Shown: positions 17,786 through 29,260 of the stretch, one piece after another
Numbering within the stretch: position 1 is the first letter of the stretch
Layout of the letters: every line of letters begins with the position of its first letter
NCBI RefSeq assembly: GCF_022132145.1
Contig: NZ_JAJISP010000002.1
Location: 62,001 to 126,000 of the forward strand
Origin: Pseudomonas sp. MMS21 TM103
GTDB taxonomy: Bacteria > Pseudomonadota > Gammaproteobacteria > Pseudomonadales > Pseudomonadaceae
DNA length: 64,000 nt
Reading direction: 5' to 3'
Program-made: the position numbers and the translations under genes
The notes under the pieces: generated by a model
The model's database searches: none
The model's input: the letters and a program-made list of their open reading frames with translations, nothing else
What the model was told of the DNA's origin: nothing

Positions 17786-19626
17786 CGCCGCCTCTGCGCT
17801 CATTTCTATTGCACGGCAGCGCTATCCTGCTGTTCAGCCTGGCCAGTTTGACCCAGGCCGCCGGCAAGCACGCTCTGACGCTGTATGACGAACCACCGAA
17901 ATACCCGGCCAATTACCAGCATTTCGACTATGTGAACCCAGATGCCCCCAAAGGCGGCACCTTTCGCCAGACCGGTTTTGGCGGCTTCGACAGCCTCAAC
18001 CCCTTCATCAACAAGGGTGTGGCGGCCGATGATATCGGCTTGATTTACGACACCCTGACACGCCATAGCCTGGACGAACCCTTCAGCGAGTACGGTCTGC
18101 TTGCTGAAAAAATCGAAAAAGCCCCAGACAACACCTGGGTGCGTTTCTATCTGCGCCCCGAGGCCCGCTTCAATGACGGTCAGGCAGTGACTGCCGAGGA
18201 CGTCAAGTTCACCTTCGAAACCTTGGTGACCCATGGGGCGCCCACTTACCGCGGCTACTATGCCGATGTCGATCGGGTCGAAGTCGAAGGCCCGCGCCAG
18301 GTACGCTTCGTCTTCAAGCATGCCGGAAACCGCGAGTTGCCACTGATTCTCGGCCAGCTGCCGGTGCTGCCCAAGCACTGGTGGGCCGAGCGCGATTTCA
18401 GCAAAGGCAACCTGGAAATTCCGCTGGGCAGTGGTCCCTACACAGTGGCCGAGGTCAAAGCCGGGCGCTCTATTCACTATGAGCGGGTCAAGGACTGGTG
18501 GGGCAAGGATCTGCCGGTCAACCGCGGCTTCTACAACTTCGACACCATGCGGATCGAATACTACCGCGACAACACGGTAGCTCTCGAAGCTCTGAAAGCC
18601 GGGCAATTTGACTACTGGCTGGAAACTAGCGCGAAGAACTGGGCCACCGCCTACGACACCCCTGCCGTCGCCAATGGCCAATTGATCAAGGAAGAGATCG
18701 AGAACCACAACCCCACTGGCATGCAGGGCTTCATCTTCAACATCCGCCGGCCACTGTTCCAGGATAAACGGGTGCGCGAGGCACTGGGCCTGCTGTTCGA
18801 TTTCGAATGGACCAACCGCCAGCTATTCAATGGTGCCTACACCCGCACTCGCAGCTATTTCGACAACTCCGAACTGGCCTCCAGCGGCCTACCAGGCGCC
18901 GACGAATTGAAACTCCTCGAGCCGCTGCGGAACATGATCCCCGCGCAGGTGTTCAGTGAGGAGTTCAACGTTCCCGTCACCGACGGCAGCGGCATCATCC
19001 GCGAACAGCAGAGGCGCGCCTACCAACTGCTGCAGGAAGCCGGCTGGCGGATCGAAGGCGACCATATGCTCAACGCCGAAGGCCAGCCGGTCAGCTTCGA
19101 GTTCCTCCTCGCCCAGACCGAGTTCGAGCGCGTGCTGCTGCCACTCAAGCGCAACATGGCCGATCTCGGCATGGAGTTGGTCATTCGCCGGGTCGATGTC
19201 TCGCAATATATAAACCGCCTGCGCTCGCGCGATTTCGACCTGATCGTGGGCGGCTTCGGTCAGTCCAATTCACCGGGTAACGAGCAGCGCGAGTACTGGC
19301 ACTCCAGCAGCGCCGACAATCCCGGAAGCCGCAACTTCATCGGCCTGAAAGACCCAGTCATCGACCAGTTAGTCGATGGCCTGATCAACGCCAACTCACG
19401 ACAAAGCCTGGTCTCCCATACCCGAGCCCTCGACCGCGTGTTGTTATGGGGCCACTACGTCATTCCCAACTGGCATATCAAGACTTGGCGCGTGGCCTAC
19501 TGGAACCGAATCGAGCACCCGAAAACCACCCCTAAATATGACATCGGCCTGAATACCTGGTGGGCTCGCCCACAACAGGAACCCGCCACCATGGACAACG
19601 CCGAAGCGGCGAACACGGAGCAATAA
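17782..19626 (+). CDS. nppA2: Peptide ABC transporter substrate-binding protein, second copy
   Basis: A 614-residue paralogue of the preceding protein with its own signal peptide ([10 protein letters not shown]). The two share long near-identical patches, for example [16 protein letters not shown] and [10 protein letters not shown] ([10 protein letters not shown] in the first copy), which shows an old tandem duplication. The ATG overlaps the nppA1 stop (ATGA). One base separates its stop from the start of nppB. Two binding proteins serving one permease/ATPase set would widen the peptide range. The C-terminal tail ([17 protein letters not shown]) is longer and polar compared with the first copy. 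Confidence 0.92.
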   Translation: MTPPLRSFLLHGSAILLFSLASLTQAAGKHALTLYDEPPKYPANYQHFDYVNPDAPKGGTFRQTGFGGFDSLNPFINKGVAADDIGLIYDTLTRHSLDEPFSEYGLLAEKIEKAPDNTWVRFYLRPEARFNDGQAVTAEDVKFTFETLVTHGAPTYRGYYADVDRVEVEGPRQVRFVFKHAGNRELPLILGQLPVLPKHWWAERDFSKGNLEIPLGSGPYTVAEVKAGRSIHYERVKDWWGKDLPVNRGFYNFDTMRIEYYRDNTVALEALKAGQFDYWLETSAKNWATAYDTPAVANGQLIKEEIENHNPTGMQGFIFNIRRPLFQDKRVREALGLLFDFEWTNRQLFNGAYTRTRSYFDNSELASSGLPGADELKLLEPLRNMIPAQVFSEEFNVPVTDGSGIIREQQRRAYQLLQEAGWRIEGDHMLNAEGQPVSFEFLLAQTEFERVLLPLKRNMADLGMELVIRRVDVSQYINRLRSRDFDLIVGGFGQSNSPGNEQREYWHSSSADNPGSRNFIGLKDPVIDQLVDGLINANSRQSLVSHTRALDRVLLWGHYVIPNWHIKTWRVAYWNRIEHPKTTPKYDIGLNTWWARPQQEPATMDNAEAANTEQ

Positions 19627-19627
19627 G

Positions 19628-20701
19628 ATGCTGGCGTATATCTTTCGTCGCCTGTTGCTGATCATTCCCACCCTGTTCGGCATCCTGCTGATCAACTTCA
19701 TCATCATCCAGGCTGCCCCGGGCGGCCCGGTGGAACAGATGATCGCCAAGCTGGAAGGCTTTGAAGGCGCCACCAGCCGTATCGCTGGCGGCGGCACCGA
19801 AGTTGCTATCGCAGGATCTAACTATCGTGGCGCACAGGGCCTCGACCCGGAGCTGATCGCCGAGATAGAACGCCTGTACGGCTTCGACAAGCCGGCACCC
19901 GAGCGCTTCTGGATCATGCTGAAAAACTATGCCCGCTTCGACTTTGGCGAGAGCTTTTTCCGCGATGCCAAGGTGGTTGACCTGATCATCGAGAAGATGC
20001 CGGTGTCGATCTCCCTGGGGCTGTGGAGCACCCTGATCATGTACCTGGTCTCCATACCGCTGGGAATCGCCAAAGCCACCCGCCACGGCAGCGCCTTCGA
20101 CGTGTGGACCAGTTCGGCGATCATCGTCGGCTATGCGATTCCGGCCTTCCTCTTCGCCATTCTGTTGATCGTGGTTTTTGCCGGCGGCAGCTACCTCGAC
20201 TGGTTTCCGCTACGCGGTCTGACCTCGAACAATTTCGACGAGCTCAGCCTCACAGGCAAGATCCTCGACTATTTCTGGCACCTGGCGCTGCCCGTGACAG
20301 CCCTGGTAATCGGTAACTTCGCGACCCTGACCCTGCTGACCAAAAACAGCTTCCTCGACGAGATAAACAAACAGTATGTGACCACCGCCAGGGCCAAGGG
20401 CCTGAGCAATAATGGCGTGCTCTATGGTCATGTGTTCCGCAATGCCATGCTGATCATCATTGCCGGCTTTCCCTCCGCCTTTATTGGCATCTTCTTCACC
20501 GGCTCCTTGTTGATCGAGGTGATTTTTTCCCTCGACGGTCTTGGCCTGATGAGTTTCGAGGCAGCCATCAACCGCGACTACCCGGTGGTATTCGGCACCC
20601 TGTTCGTCTTCACCCTATTGGGATTGGCCGTGAAATTGATCGGTGATATCACCTATACCCTGGTCGATCCGCGTATCGACTTTGAAAGCCGGGAGGGTTG
20701 A
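19628..20701 (+). CDS. nppB: Peptide ABC transporter permease (YejB/DppB type)
   Basis: A 357-residue inner-membrane permease. The N-terminal helix [19 protein letters not shown] is typical of DppB-type proteins. It is followed by a periplasmic loop (residues about 35-110) and several membrane segments. The coupling helix lies in [23 protein letters not shown]. It pairs with NppC to form the channel. It is separated from both neighbours by one base, within a five-gene operon. YejB homology also suggests microcin C-like peptide uptake. Confidence 0.94.
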   Translation: MLAYIFRRLLLIIPTLFGILLINFIIIQAAPGGPVEQMIAKLEGFEGATSRIAGGGTEVAIAGSNYRGAQGLDPELIAEIERLYGFDKPAPERFWIMLKNYARFDFGESFFRDAKVVDLIIEKMPVSISLGLWSTLIMYLVSIPLGIAKATRHGSAFDVWTSSAIIVGYAIPAFLFAILLIVVFAGGSYLDWFPLRGLTSNNFDELSLTGKILDYFWHLALPVTALVIGNFATLTLLTKNSFLDEINKQYVTTARAKGLSNNGVLYGHVFRNAMLIIIAGFPSAFIGIFFTGSLLIEVIFSLDGLGLMSFEAAINRDYPVVFGTLFVFTLLGLAVKLIGDITYTLVDPRIDFESREG

Positions 20702-20702
20702 A

Positions 20703-21722
20703 ATGACACTCTCCCCACTAAATCAGCGACGCCTGCTACTTTTCAAGGCCCACAAGCGCGGCTGGTGGTCGTTGTGGATCTTCCTCGTGCTATTTGGCCT
20801 GAGCCTCGGCGCCGAACTGATCGCCAACGACAAACCCCTGGCCGTGCACTACGACAACGAGTGGTATTTCCCGGTGCTGAAACGCTACCCGGAAACCGTC
20901 TTTGGCGGCGAATTTCCCTTGCAGGCCAATTACAAGAGTCCCTATATCCAGGAACTGATCGCCCAGAGAGACGGCTGGATGCTCTGGCCGCCGATTCCCT
21001 TCAGTTACTCCAGCATCAATTACGATCTGCAAGTGCCGGCGCCAGCGCCGCCGTCGCGCGACAACTGGCTGGGCACCGACGACCAGGGCCGCGACGTCAT
21101 GGCCAGGGTGATCTACGGCTTCCGCATTTCGGTGTTGTTCGCCCTGATCCTTACCATCCTTAGCTCAATTATCGGCGTATTCGCTGGAGCCCTACAGGGC
21201 TTCTATGGTGGCTGGGTCGACTTGGTCGGGCAACGCTTCCTGGAGATCTGGTCAGGCCTTCCGGTGCTCTACCTGCTGATCATCCTCGCCAGCTTCGTGC
21301 AACCGAACTTCTGGTGGCTGCTGGGCATCATGCTGTTGTTCTCGTGGATGAGCCTGGTCGATGTGGTGCGCGCCGAATTCCTCCGCGGGCGCAATCTGGA
21401 ATACGTGCGCGCTGCACGGGCGCTAGGCATGCAGAACGGCGCCATCATGTTCAATCACATCCTGCCCAACGCCATGGTCTCAACCATGACCTTCATGCCC
21501 TTCATTCTCACCGGCGCCATTGGCACCCTGACCGCGCTGGACTTCCTCGGCTTCGGCCTGCCGCCGGGTGCGCCTTCGCTGGGCGAGCTGGTCGCCCAGG
21601 GTAAATCCAACCTGCAGGCCCCCTGGCTCGGTATCAGCGCCTTTACCGTGCTGGCACTGATGCTCAGCCTCCTGGTGTTTATCGGCGAAGCAGCCCGCGA
21701 TGCCTTCGATCCGAGGAAATAA
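20703..21722 (+). CDS. nppC: Peptide ABC transporter permease (YejE/DppC type)
   Basis: A 339-residue partner permease. The first membrane segment (WWSLWIFLVLFGLSLGAEL) is followed by a long periplasmic insert with the YejE-specific stretch DKPLAVHYDNEWYFPVLK. The motif NWLGTDDQGRDVMARVIYG and the coupling segment EYVRAARALGMQNGAIMFNHILPNA are clear. Its ATG begins one base after the nppB stop and its stop abuts the nppD start with one base between. Confidence 0.94.
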   Translation: MTLSPLNQRRLLLFKAHKRGWWSLWIFLVLFGLSLGAELIANDKPLAVHYDNEWYFPVLKRYPETVFGGEFPLQANYKSPYIQELIAQRDGWMLWPPIPFSYSSINYDLQVPAPAPPSRDNWLGTDDQGRDVMARVIYGFRISVLFALILTILSSIIGVFAGALQGFYGGWVDLVGQRFLEIWSGLPVLYLLIILASFVQPNFWWLLGIMLLFSWMSLVDVVRAEFLRGRNLEYVRAARALGMQNGAIMFNHILPNAMVSTMTFMPFILTGAIGTLTALDFLGFGLPPGAPSLGELVAQGKSNLQAPWLGISAFTVLALMLSLLVFIGEAARDAFDPRK

Positions 21723-21723
21723 G

Positions 21724-23337
21724 ATGACCCGATCCGATACCCTTATCGAAGTACGTGACCTGGCCGTCGAATTTGTCAGTGGTGAGTCGAAGCAACGCGT
21801 GATCGAGGGCGTCAGCTTCGATATACACCGCGGCGAGACCCTCGCCCTGGTCGGTGAAAGCGGCTCAGGAAAATCGGTTACCGCACACTCGATCCTGCGC
21901 CTGCTGCCCTACCCCTTGGCTCAGCATCCCAGCGGCACTATTCACTATGCCGGGCAAGACCTGCTCAAGCTGAGCGAGAACAAACTGCGCAATATCCGTG
22001 GCAACCGCATTGCCATGGTGTTTCAAGAACCCATGACATCGCTGAACCCGCTGCATTGCATCGAAAAGCAGATCAATGAAGTGCTGGCCCTGCATAAAGG
22101 ATTGTCAGGCAAAGCCGCCACTGCGCGCACCCTGGAATTGCTCGGACTGGTCGGCATCCCCGAGCCGCACAAACGCCTTAAAGCCTACCCGCATGAACTC
22201 TCCGGCGGCCAACGACAGCGGGTAATGATCGCCATGGCCCTAGCCAACGAGCCGGAATTGCTCATCGCCGATGAGCCAACCACCGCACTAGATGTCACCG
22301 TGCAGCTGAAAATCCTCGAACTGCTCAAGGATCTGCAGGCGCGCCTGGGCATGGCGCTGCTGCTGATCAGTCACGATCTCAACCTGGTTCGACGAATTGC
22401 CCATCGCGTATGTGTCATGCAGCAGGGAAAGATCGTCGAACAAGCGTCGTGTGAGCAACTGTTCCACGCACCGCAGCATCCCTACACCAGGGAACTGCTA
22501 GGTGCAGAGCCAAGTGGCGAGCCGGTGGCCAACCCTGCCGGGGAGCCACTGCTGGAAGTCGATGATCTGCGCGTCTGGTTCCCGATCAAGAAAGGACTGC
22601 TGCGCCGTACTGTCGATTATGTAAAAGCGGTGGATGGCATCAATTTCAGCCTGCCCCAGGGTCAAACCCTGGGCATCGTTGGCGAAAGCGGTTCAGGCAA
22701 ATCCACCTTGGGCCTGGCAATACTGCGGCTGATTGGCAGTCAGGGCGCCATTCGCTTTCAGGGCCAGACCCTGAATGGATTGACCCAACCGCAGGTTCGT
22801 CCGCTGCGCCGACAGATGCAGGTGGTGTTCCAGGATCCGTTCGGCAGCTTGAGCCCGCGGATGACGGTGGGCATGATTGTCGGCGAGGGTCTGCGCATTC
22901 ATCACATGGGCACGGCGGCGGAACAGGAACAGGCGATCATCGATGCACTTTTGGAGGTAGACCTGGATCCGGATACTCGGCACCGCTACCCTCATGAGTT
23001 TTCCGGCGGGCAACGGCAGCGGATTGCCATAGCCCGCGCACTGGTGCTGAAACCGGCGCTGATACTGTTGGACGAGCCGACGTCGGCGCTCGACCGCACG
23101 GTACAGCGTCAAGTAGTGGAGTTGCTGCGTTCATTGCAGGCCAAGTACAACCTGACTTACCTGTTTATCAGCCACGACTTGGCGGTAGTTCGGGCGATCA
23201 GCCACCACCTGATCGTGGTCAAGGAGGGGCAAGCGGTCGAACAAGGCCCGGCGGCGGCGATTTTTGCCGCGCCACAGCATATTTATACCCAGCAGTTACT
23301 GGAAGCGGCTTTATTGGCTCCAGGCGCTGCTGACTAA
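21724..23337 (+). CDS. nppD: Peptide ABC transporter ATPase with two fused nucleotide-binding domains (YejF type)
   Basis: A 537-residue protein made of two ABC ATPase domains in tandem. The first has Walker A GESGSGKS (about 39-46), signature LSGGQRQRV and Walker [13 protein letters not shown]. The second has Walker A GESGSGKS (about 320-327), signature FSGGQRQRI and Walker [13 protein letters not shown]. Both have intact switch histidines (ISHDL). It powers the NppB/NppC channel. It is the last gene of the operon, and fabI follows after 31 bases, so read-through into fabI is possible. Confidence 0.94.
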   Translation: MTRSDTLIEVRDLAVEFVSGESKQRVIEGVSFDIHRGETLALVGESGSGKSVTAHSILRLLPYPLAQHPSGTIHYAGQDLLKLSENKLRNIRGNRIAMVFQEPMTSLNPLHCIEKQINEVLALHKGLSGKAATARTLELLGLVGIPEPHKRLKAYPHELSGGQRQRVMIAMALANEPELLIADEPTTALDVTVQLKILELLKDLQARLGMALLLISHDLNLVRRIAHRVCVMQQGKIVEQASCEQLFHAPQHPYTRELLGAEPSGEPVANPAGEPLLEVDDLRVWFPIKKGLLRRTVDYVKAVDGINFSLPQGQTLGIVGESGSGKSTLGLAILRLIGSQGAIRFQGQTLNGLTQPQVRPLRRQMQVVFQDPFGSLSPRMTVGMIVGEGLRIHHMGTAAEQEQAIIDALLEVDLDPDTRHRYPHEFSGGQRQRIAIARALVLKPALILLDEPTSALDRTVQRQVVELLRSLQAKYNLTYLFISHDLAVVRAISHHLIVVKEGQAVEQGPAAAIFAAPQHIYTQQLLEAALLAPGAAD

Positions 23338-23368
23338 ATCCTTAAAAGCAGGAAGAGGAAGAGCACAC

Positions 23369-24163
23369 ATGGGTTTTCTAAGCGGTAAGCGCGTACTGAT
23401 CGTTGGCGTTGCCAGCAAATTGTCCATTGCCTCGGGCATTGCCGCGGCCATGCACCGTGAGGGCGCCGAACTGGCCTTCACTTATCAGAATGAAAAACTC
23501 AAAGGGCGCGTCGAAGAGTTTGCCGCTGGCTGGGGTTCCGGTCCCGAGCTGTGCTTCCCCTGCGACGTAGCCAGCGATGAAGAGATCGCCACAGCATTCG
23601 AAGCCTTGGGCAAGCAATGGGATGGCCTTGACTGCATCGTTCACTCGGTTGGGTTCGCGCCCGGCGACCAACTCAATGGCGACTTTACCGACGTCACCAC
23701 GCGTGAAGGTTTTCGGATCGCTCACGACATCAGTGCCTATAGCTTCGTCGCCCTGGCCAAGGCCGGCCGCGAAATGATGAGGGGCCGCAACGGCAGCCTG
23801 CTCACCCTCTCCTACCTGGGGGCCGAGCGCACCATGCCCAATTACAACGTGATGGGTATGGCCAAGGCCAGTCTGGAAGCCGGCGTCCGCTACCTGGCCG
23901 GCAGCCTCGGCCCTGAAGGCACTCGGGTCAACGCAATCTCCGCCGGCCCGATCCGCACCCTCGCCGCATCGGGGATCAAGAGTTTCCGTAAGATGCTTGC
24001 CGCCAACGAGAAGCAGACTCCCCTGCGCCGCAATGTGACCATTGATGAAGTTGGCAACGCCGGCGCCTTCCTCTGCTCCGATCTGGCATCGGGCGTCAGT
24101 GGCGAAATCATGTACGTCGATGGCGGCTTCAACACCACGGCAATGGGTGCAATGGAAGATTGA
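23369..24163 (+). CDS. fabI: Enoyl-[acyl-carrier-protein] reductase (NADH)
   Basis: A 264-residue short-chain dehydrogenase-type enzyme that reduces trans-2-enoyl-ACP in fatty-acid elongation; it is the triclosan target class. The FabI-specific nucleotide motif [13 protein letters not shown] (13-25), the catalytic pair Y159-x6-K166 (YNVMGMAK) and the additional Y149 (LSYLGAERT) are present, as is [15 protein letters not shown] strong AGGAAGAG precedes the ATG. A bidirectional terminator follows. Confidence 0.97.
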   Translation: MGFLSGKRVLIVGVASKLSIASGIAAAMHREGAELAFTYQNEKLKGRVEEFAAGWGSGPELCFPCDVASDEEIATAFEALGKQWDGLDCIVHSVGFAPGDQLNGDFTDVTTREGFRIAHDISAYSFVALAKAGREMMRGRNGSLLTLSYLGAERTMPNYNVMGMAKASLEAGVRYLAGSLGPEGTRVNAISAGPIRTLAASGIKSFRKMLAANEKQTPLRRNVTIDEVGNAGAFLCSDLASGVSGEIMYVDGGFNTTAMGAMED

Positions 24164-24182
24164 TTTCCGCGCCATAAATAAT

Positions 24183-24211
24183 AAAAAAGGCCGCTTATAG
24201 CGGCCTTTTTT
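24183..24211. terminator. Bidirectional terminator between fabI and ppiD
   Basis: The stem AAAAAAGGCCGCT pairs with AGCGGCCTTTTTT around a TAT loop. A runs on one side and T runs on the other make it functional for both convergent genes. Confidence 0.92.
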
Positions 24212-24225
24212 ATACACAACAGATA

Positions 24226-26100
24226 TCAGAATCGCTCGATATCTGCCTTGGCTTCCAACTGCTTACGGAAGGCCGCAAAGTCCTGCTGACCACTGCGCGA
24301 GGCAAGGAAACGGCTGTAGATAGCCTTATCTTCATCCGCCAATGGCCCTTCAGGCTCGCTCACACCATCGAGGCGCACCACCACAAAATCACCATTATTC
24401 AGCGTGATCCCGGTAAACGTCGACTGGCCAGCCGCGCTCGGCTTGGGCATACGGAACAACGCCTGCAGTACCGCGGGTTCAACCCCCTCCTGACTGCGGG
24501 TCGCGGCTTCAACCACATCCCAGGTCTGCCCCGATCCCGCCTGCTCAACCGGCGTCTTGCCTTCATTCAAGGATGCCAGGAGAGCCTCACCTTCAGCCTT
24601 GGCAGCTTCAGTGGCACGGACCCTGGTCAACTGCTCACGAATGCTTTCTTCAACCTGCTCGAGAGCCAGTTGCTCAGGCTTCCTGTGCTCCTTGACGCGC
24701 AACACAACCACGGTATTCGGATCGAGTTCAATGGCATTGCTGTTACTGCCATCCTCCAACACCTCAGCACTGAAAGCCGCCTGAATCACTTGACGGTTAG
24801 CGGTCAACCCCTCGCCACCCTCACGCCCAAAGGCTTCGCTGGTTTTGACTTCCAGCCCCAGTTCCTGGGCAGGCTGCGCCAGATCTGACGCTTCGAATGC
24901 AGCATCTTCAAGCTGTTTGCTGACCTCAACAAATCGCCGTTCCAGCTTGCGCGTTTTCAAATCACGTACCAGCTTGTCTTGCAGGCTGGCGAAGCTCGGC
25001 ACCTCTGGAGCCTGAACAGCCAACAGCTTGATCAGGTGCCAGCCAAATTCGCTGCGTACTGGTGCCGACATCTGGCCTTCGCCCAAGGCATACAGCGCCT
25101 CTTCAAAGACTGGGTCGTAGACGCCAGGGCCAGCAAAACCGAGATCGCCACCATTGGCAGCAGAACCTGGATCGTCAGAGTATTCCTTGGCCAGCGCTGC
25201 AAAGTCTTCGCCTTGCTCCAGGCGCTTCTGCACTTGCTCAATCTTGGCTTTGGCCTGCTCATCGTCGAGCGAATCGCTTACCTCTACCAGGATATGCGCG
25301 GCCTGGCGCTGCTCAGCCAGATTGGCAATTTCATTTTCGTAAGCGCTCTGCAGCTCTTCATCACTGACTTCAACCTGATCGAAGAATGCATCCTTCTTCA
25401 GTTCGACATACTCCAGCACGACCTGCTCAGGGCTCATGAATTGGCTAGCCTGTGCATCGTAGTAGGCCTTGATGTCGTCATTACTGAGCTGAACCGCATC
25501 GCTATCAGCCTTCAGCGTCAGGGTCGCGAAGTCACGAGTCTGCTTTTCCAGCCGCGCGAAAGCAGTTACTTCAGCATCGGTCACGAAGGCGCTACCGGAT
25601 AGGCCCGAGCGCAACTGGCCAATCAGCATTTCCTGCTCGAGCATCTGGCGGAACTGCATGCGCGTGTAGCCGAGCTGGCGGATTACCTGATCGAACCGAG
25701 CGGCATCGAACTTGCCGTCGACCAGAAATTCGGGCGTTTGCAGAATCAACTGATCGAGGGCCTGCGGGGAAAATGCGAATTTTGCATCGATTGCACCCTG
25801 CAACAGCAAAGTACGCTCGATCAGGCCTTTCAGTGCCGCTTCGCGAAGCAACTTCTCGTCCAGCAAGGAAGCATCAAAATCACGCCCAAGTTGCTGCAAA
25901 AGCTGACGCCTCTGCATCTCGACCGCTTGGCCAAGCTGATTGATGGTGATTTTTTCGCCATTGACCTCTGCAGCATTCTGACTGTTGCTGGTACCGGTGA
26001 AAATGGCTTCGATACCGGTCAGCGCAAGCAGCACCACGATGAGACCGATAATGGTTTTGGCAATCCAACCTTGTGAATTGTCCCTGATATTCTGCAGCAT
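24226..26100 (-). CDS. ppiD: Periplasmic folding chaperone / peptidyl-prolyl isomerase D
   Basis: A 624-residue membrane-anchored chaperone. A single N-terminal transmembrane helix (IAKTIIGLIVVLLALTGIEAIF, about 13-34) is followed by a SurA-like chaperone region and a parvulin PPIC domain at about 265-365 (AAHILVEVSD, then AKEYSDDPGSAANGGDLGF, then SEFGWHLIKL). It assists proteins leaving the Sec translocon. GGGGGAAG lies just before the chosen ATG. It lies downstream of tRNA-Asp and hupB on the same strand. Confidence 0.95.
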   Translation of the reverse strand: MLQNIRDNSQGWIAKTIIGLIVVLLALTGIEAIFTGTSNSQNAAEVNGEKITINQLGQAVEMQRRQLLQQLGRDFDASLLDEKLLREAALKGLIERTLLLQGAIDAKFAFSPQALDQLILQTPEFLVDGKFDAARFDQVIRQLGYTRMQFRQMLEQEMLIGQLRSGLSGSAFVTDAEVTAFARLEKQTRDFATLTLKADSDAVQLSNDDIKAYYDAQASQFMSPEQVVLEYVELKKDAFFDQVEVSDEELQSAYENEIANLAEQRQAAHILVEVSDSLDDEQAKAKIEQVQKRLEQGEDFAALAKEYSDDPGSAANGGDLGFAGPGVYDPVFEEALYALGEGQMSAPVRSEFGWHLIKLLAVQAPEVPSFASLQDKLVRDLKTRKLERRFVEVSKQLEDAAFEASDLAQPAQELGLEVKTSEAFGREGGEGLTANRQVIQAAFSAEVLEDGSNSNAIELDPNTVVVLRVKEHRKPEQLALEQVEESIREQLTRVRATEAAKAEGEALLASLNEGKTPVEQAGSGQTWDVVEAATRSQEGVEPAVLQALFRMPKPSAAGQSTFTGITLNNGDFVVVRLDGVSEPEGPLADEDKAIYSRFLASRSGQQDFAAFRKQLEAKADIERF

Positions 26101-26165
26101 GCTTCCCCCAGAACGACTGTACAAAATCAGCAGTCGTGCAGTGTGGGTAATAACCGGATAGAAGA

Positions 26166-26189
26166 AAGGCGCATCCGAGGATGCGCCTT
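26166..26189 (-). terminator. Terminator after tRNA-Asp
   Basis: AAGGCGCATC pairs with GATGCGCCTT around a CGAG loop and is followed on the minus strand by TCTTCT. It lies 9 bases past the tRNA 3' end and ahead of ppiD. Confidence 0.75.
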
Positions 26190-26197
26190 CTCGTAAC

Positions 26198-26274
26198 TGG
26201 CGGAGCGGACGGGACTCGAACCCGCGACCCCCGGCGTGACAGGCCGGTATTCTAACCGACTGAACTACCGCTCC
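26198..26274 (-). tRNA. tRNA-Asp (GTC)
   Basis: A 77-base cloverleaf with acceptor GGAGCGG/CCGCTCC, discriminator G and encoded CCA. The D arm is GTTCAGTCGGTTAGAAT, the anticodon stem CCGGC/GCCGG has loop CTGTCAC (anticodon GTC), and the T arm is GCGGGTTCGAGTCCCGT. It lies between hupB and ppiD. Confidence 0.97.
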
Positions 26275-26323
26275 GCTGCCAGATCAGCGATCAGGCTGAC
26301 CTGGGGCAATGCTCGAAGGACGC

Positions 26324-26596
26324 TTAGTTAACGGCGTCTTTCAGTGCCTTACCGGCTTTGAAACCTGGAATCTTCGCAGCAGCAATACTGATCGGCTTGC
26401 CCGTTTGTGGGTTGCGACCAGTGCGCGCTGCGCGCTCTTTGACAGCAAAGGTACCGAAACCAACCAGTACAACGGAGTCACCAGCCTGCAGAGCACCAGT
26501 GACAGATTCAATTACTGCATCCAGCGCGCGGCCAGCAACAGCTTTCGGGATATCAGCAGATGCAGCAATGGCATCGATCAGTTCCGACTTGTTCAC
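26324..26596 (-). CDS. hupB: DNA-binding protein HU-beta
   Basis: A 90-residue nucleoid protein that bends DNA as a homo- or heterodimer. The family motif [21 protein letters not shown] is complete and the length is exact. The gene uses a GTG start at 26596 with AAGGGGAC 6 bases upstream; a longer upstream extension is not family-like. It follows lon on the same strand, 136 bases away. Confidence 0.96.
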   Translation of the reverse strand: MNKSELIDAIAASADIPKAVAGRALDAVIESVTGALQAGDSVVLVGFGTFAVKERAARTGRNPQTGKPISIAAAKIPGFKAGKALKDAVN

Positions 26597-26732
26597 TCTA
26601 AGTCCCCTTAATTTCTGATGAGATTGTTTCTTGATTTTTAGTGTAAGCAAAACGAGTGCTGGATGATCTTCCGACACAATAAGAGCCGCTTTATAACAAG
26701 GGCTCTAAAATTGTGTCAAGGAAGCCTCCCAA

Positions 26733-29129
26733 CTAGTGCGTGCTAATTCGCCCCTTGGAATCCGTCTCGCGCTTGTCATCCTTTGCAACCAGCTCAGGAG
26801 CCGCGTCAGGCAAGGGCTCCGGCGCGTATTGCAGCGCAATTTGCAGGACTTCGTCAATCCATTTAACCGGTTTAATCTGCAAGTCTTGCTTAATGTTCTC
26901 CGGAATCTCTTTCAAATCGCGCACATTCTCTTCCGGAATGATCACAGTTTTGATTCCGCCCCGATGTGCAGCCAAGAGTTTTTCTTTCAAGCCACCGATG
27001 GCCAACACTTGGCCACGCAAGGTGATTTCGCCGGTCATTGCTACATCTGCACGTACCGGAATCTGAGTCAGGGCCGAGACCAGCGCCGTGCACATGCCCA
27101 CGCCTGCGCTAGGGCCGTCTTTCGGGGTTGCCCCCTCCGGCATATGGATATGGATGTCGCGCTTCTCATAGAAGTCCAGAGGGACTCCCAGGCTCTTCGC
27201 CCGACTACGCACCACGGTCTGCGCTGCAGTAATGGACTCAAGCATCACATCGCCCAGCGAACCGGTCTTGATTAACTGCCCCTTGCCCGGCACCACTGCG
27301 GCCTCGATGGTCAGCAACTCACCACCGACCTGAGTCCAGGCCAACCCTGTCACCTGACCGATCTGATCTTGCAGTTCCGCCAAGCCATAACGGTGCTTGT
27401 GCACACCGAGGAAATGCTCCAGCGAGTCCGCTGTCACCAGCACTTCGAAACGTTTCTCCAGACTGTGCTCTTTCACTGCCTTGCGGCAGACCTTGGCAAT
27501 CTGCCGCTCCAGGCTGCGCACACCGGCTTCGCGAGTGTAGTAGCGAATGATGTCGCGAATGGCTTCGCGCTCGAAACTGAGCTCGTTCTTTTTCAGACCG
27601 TTGGCCTGGATCTGCTTGGGCGCCAGGTACTTGATGGCGATGTTGATCTTCTCGTCTTCCGTATAGCCGGGCAGACGGATCACCTCCATCCGATCGAGCA
27701 AAGCTGCCGGAATGTTCATGGAGTTGGCAGTACAGAGGAACATTACATCCGAGAGGTCGTAATCGACTTCCAGATAGTGATCATTGAAATTGTGGTTCTG
27801 CTCCGGATCGAGCACCTCAAGCAATGCAGAGGCCGGATCGCCCCGCATATCCTGTCCCATCTTGTCGATTTCATCGAGCAGGAACAGCGGATTACGTACG
27901 CCCACCTTGGTCATTTTCTGAATCAGGCGACCCGGCATCGAACCGATATAGGTACGGCGGTGACCGCGAATCTCTGCTTCATCGCGTACACCACCGAGCG
28001 CCATACGCACGAACTTGCGGTTGGTGGCGTGAGCGATGGACTCCGCCAACGAGGTCTTGCCCACACCCGGCGGCCCGACCAGACAGAGGACTGGCCCCTT
28101 GATCTTCTTGACGCGCTTCTGCACAGCGAGGTACTCGAGGATCCGATCCTTGACCTCATCGAGCCCGTAGTGATCGGCATCCAGGATAGCTTCGGCACGC
28201 GCCAGATCCAGGCGCACCTTGCTACGCGCCGTCCACGGCACATTCACCAGCCAGTCGATATAGGAGCGCACTACTGTGGCTTCTGCCGACATCGGCGACA
28301 TCTGCTTGAGCTTGTTCAGTTCGGTCTGGGCCTTGCTGTAGGCCTCCTTGCTCAAGCCACCGTTCTCGATGCGTTTTTTCAGCTCATCGAGTTCATTGAG
28401 GCCGTCCTCACTGTCGCCAAGTTCTTTCTGAATGGCCTTCATCTGCTCATTCAGATAGTACTCGCGCTGACTGCGCTCCATCTGCTTCTTGACCCGGCCA
28501 CGGATACGCTTTTCGACCTGCAACAGATCAATCTCGGCATCCAGCAGGGCGAGCACATGCTCAACCCGCGCCGACAAATCGGTGATTTCCAGGATTTCCT
28601 GTTTCTGTTCAATCTTCAGCGCCATGTGCGCTGCCATGGTATCAACTAGGCGGCTCGGCTCATCAATACCGCTGAGCGAGGACAACACTTCTGGCGGAAC
28701 CTTTTTGCCAAGCTGCACATATTGCTCGAATTGACTGAGCAGAGTGCGGACAAACACCTCGGACTCACGTCCCGGGGCATCGACCTCGTCGATCAGCTGC
28801 ACTTCCGCGCGGCAGTGGCCGTCCACCTCGATAAATCGCTCGACTTCACCGCGCTGCTCACCTTCGACCAGCACTTTTACGGTGCCATCGGGCAGCTTCA
28901 GCAGTTGCAGTACCGTCGCAACGGTACCGACACGGTAGAGCTCTTCTTCACCGGGATCATCATCGGCGGGATTTTTCTGAGCGATCAGCAAAATCTGCTT
29001 CTCGCCGGTCATCGCGGCCTCCAGGGCCTCGATGGATTTCTCGCGACCAACAAACAGCGGGATGACCATGTGCGGATAGACCACGACATCGCGTAGCGGA
29101 AGGAGAGGCAATTCGATGGTTGTCTTCAT
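26733..29129 (-). CDS. lon: ATP-dependent protease La
   Basis: A 798-residue LonA protease. The N-terminal substrate-recognition domain begins with [15 protein letters not shown]. The central AAA+ module has Walker A GPPGVGKT and Walker [11 protein letters not shown]. The C-terminal protease domain has the catalytic serine in [11 protein letters not shown] and the lysine in [13 protein letters not shown]. It degrades misfolded and regulatory proteins in the cytoplasm. A heat-shock type promoter lies 61 bases upstream. Its neighbours clpX, clpP and tig form a conserved proteostasis run. Confidence 0.98.
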   Translation of the reverse strand: MKTTIELPLLPLRDVVVYPHMVIPLFVGREKSIEALEAAMTGEKQILLIAQKNPADDDPGEEELYRVGTVATVLQLLKLPDGTVKVLVEGEQRGEVERFIEVDGHCRAEVQLIDEVDAPGRESEVFVRTLLSQFEQYVQLGKKVPPEVLSSLSGIDEPSRLVDTMAAHMALKIEQKQEILEITDLSARVEHVLALLDAEIDLLQVEKRIRGRVKKQMERSQREYYLNEQMKAIQKELGDSEDGLNELDELKKRIENGGLSKEAYSKAQTELNKLKQMSPMSAEATVVRSYIDWLVNVPWTARSKVRLDLARAEAILDADHYGLDEVKDRILEYLAVQKRVKKIKGPVLCLVGPPGVGKTSLAESIAHATNRKFVRMALGGVRDEAEIRGHRRTYIGSMPGRLIQKMTKVGVRNPLFLLDEIDKMGQDMRGDPASALLEVLDPEQNHNFNDHYLEVDYDLSDVMFLCTANSMNIPAALLDRMEVIRLPGYTEDEKINIAIKYLAPKQIQANGLKKNELSFEREAIRDIIRYYTREAGVRSLERQIAKVCRKAVKEHSLEKRFEVLVTADSLEHFLGVHKHRYGLAELQDQIGQVTGLAWTQVGGELLTIEAAVVPGKGQLIKTGSLGDVMLESITAAQTVVRSRAKSLGVPLDFYEKRDIHIHMPEGATPKDGPSAGVGMCTALVSALTQIPVRADVAMTGEITLRGQVLAIGGLKEKLLAAHRGGIKTVIIPEENVRDLKEIPENIKQDLQIKPVKWIDEVLQIALQYAPEPLPDAAPELVAKDDKRETDSKGRISTH

Positions 29130-29189
29130 GATTTTTGGCTCTACAGCGGCCCTTAAGGCCTTAAATAGATGGGATAACCCTTAACCCTA

Positions 29190-29218
29190 AGATGGGGCTA
29201 GCCCCAGCAAAAAACAAG
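29190..29218 (-). promoter_or_regulatory. Sigma-32 (RpoH) type promoter of lon
   Basis: On the minus strand CTTGTTT is followed after 14 bases by CCCCATCT, a good match to the heat-shock consensus CTTGAAA-N11-15-CCCCATNT. It is 61 bases from the lon start and just downstream of the clpX terminator. Confidence 0.75.
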
Positions 29219-29234
29219 CGTTTCGACTGCAAAA

Positions 29235-29260
29235 GCAAAGGGGCCCGCAGGCCCCTTTGC
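29235..29260 (-). terminator. Terminator after clpX
   Basis: GCAAAGGGGCC pairs with GGCCCCTTTGC around a 4-base loop and is followed on the minus strand by TTTTGC. It starts 23 bases past the clpX stop and separates clpX from the lon promoter. Confidence 0.88.

Noticed and set aside
26682..26706. AGAGCC...GGCTCT hairpin after lon as terminator
   Set aside because: Short stem, 13-base loop and no T run on the lon strand; it may equally be part of the hupB upstream region.
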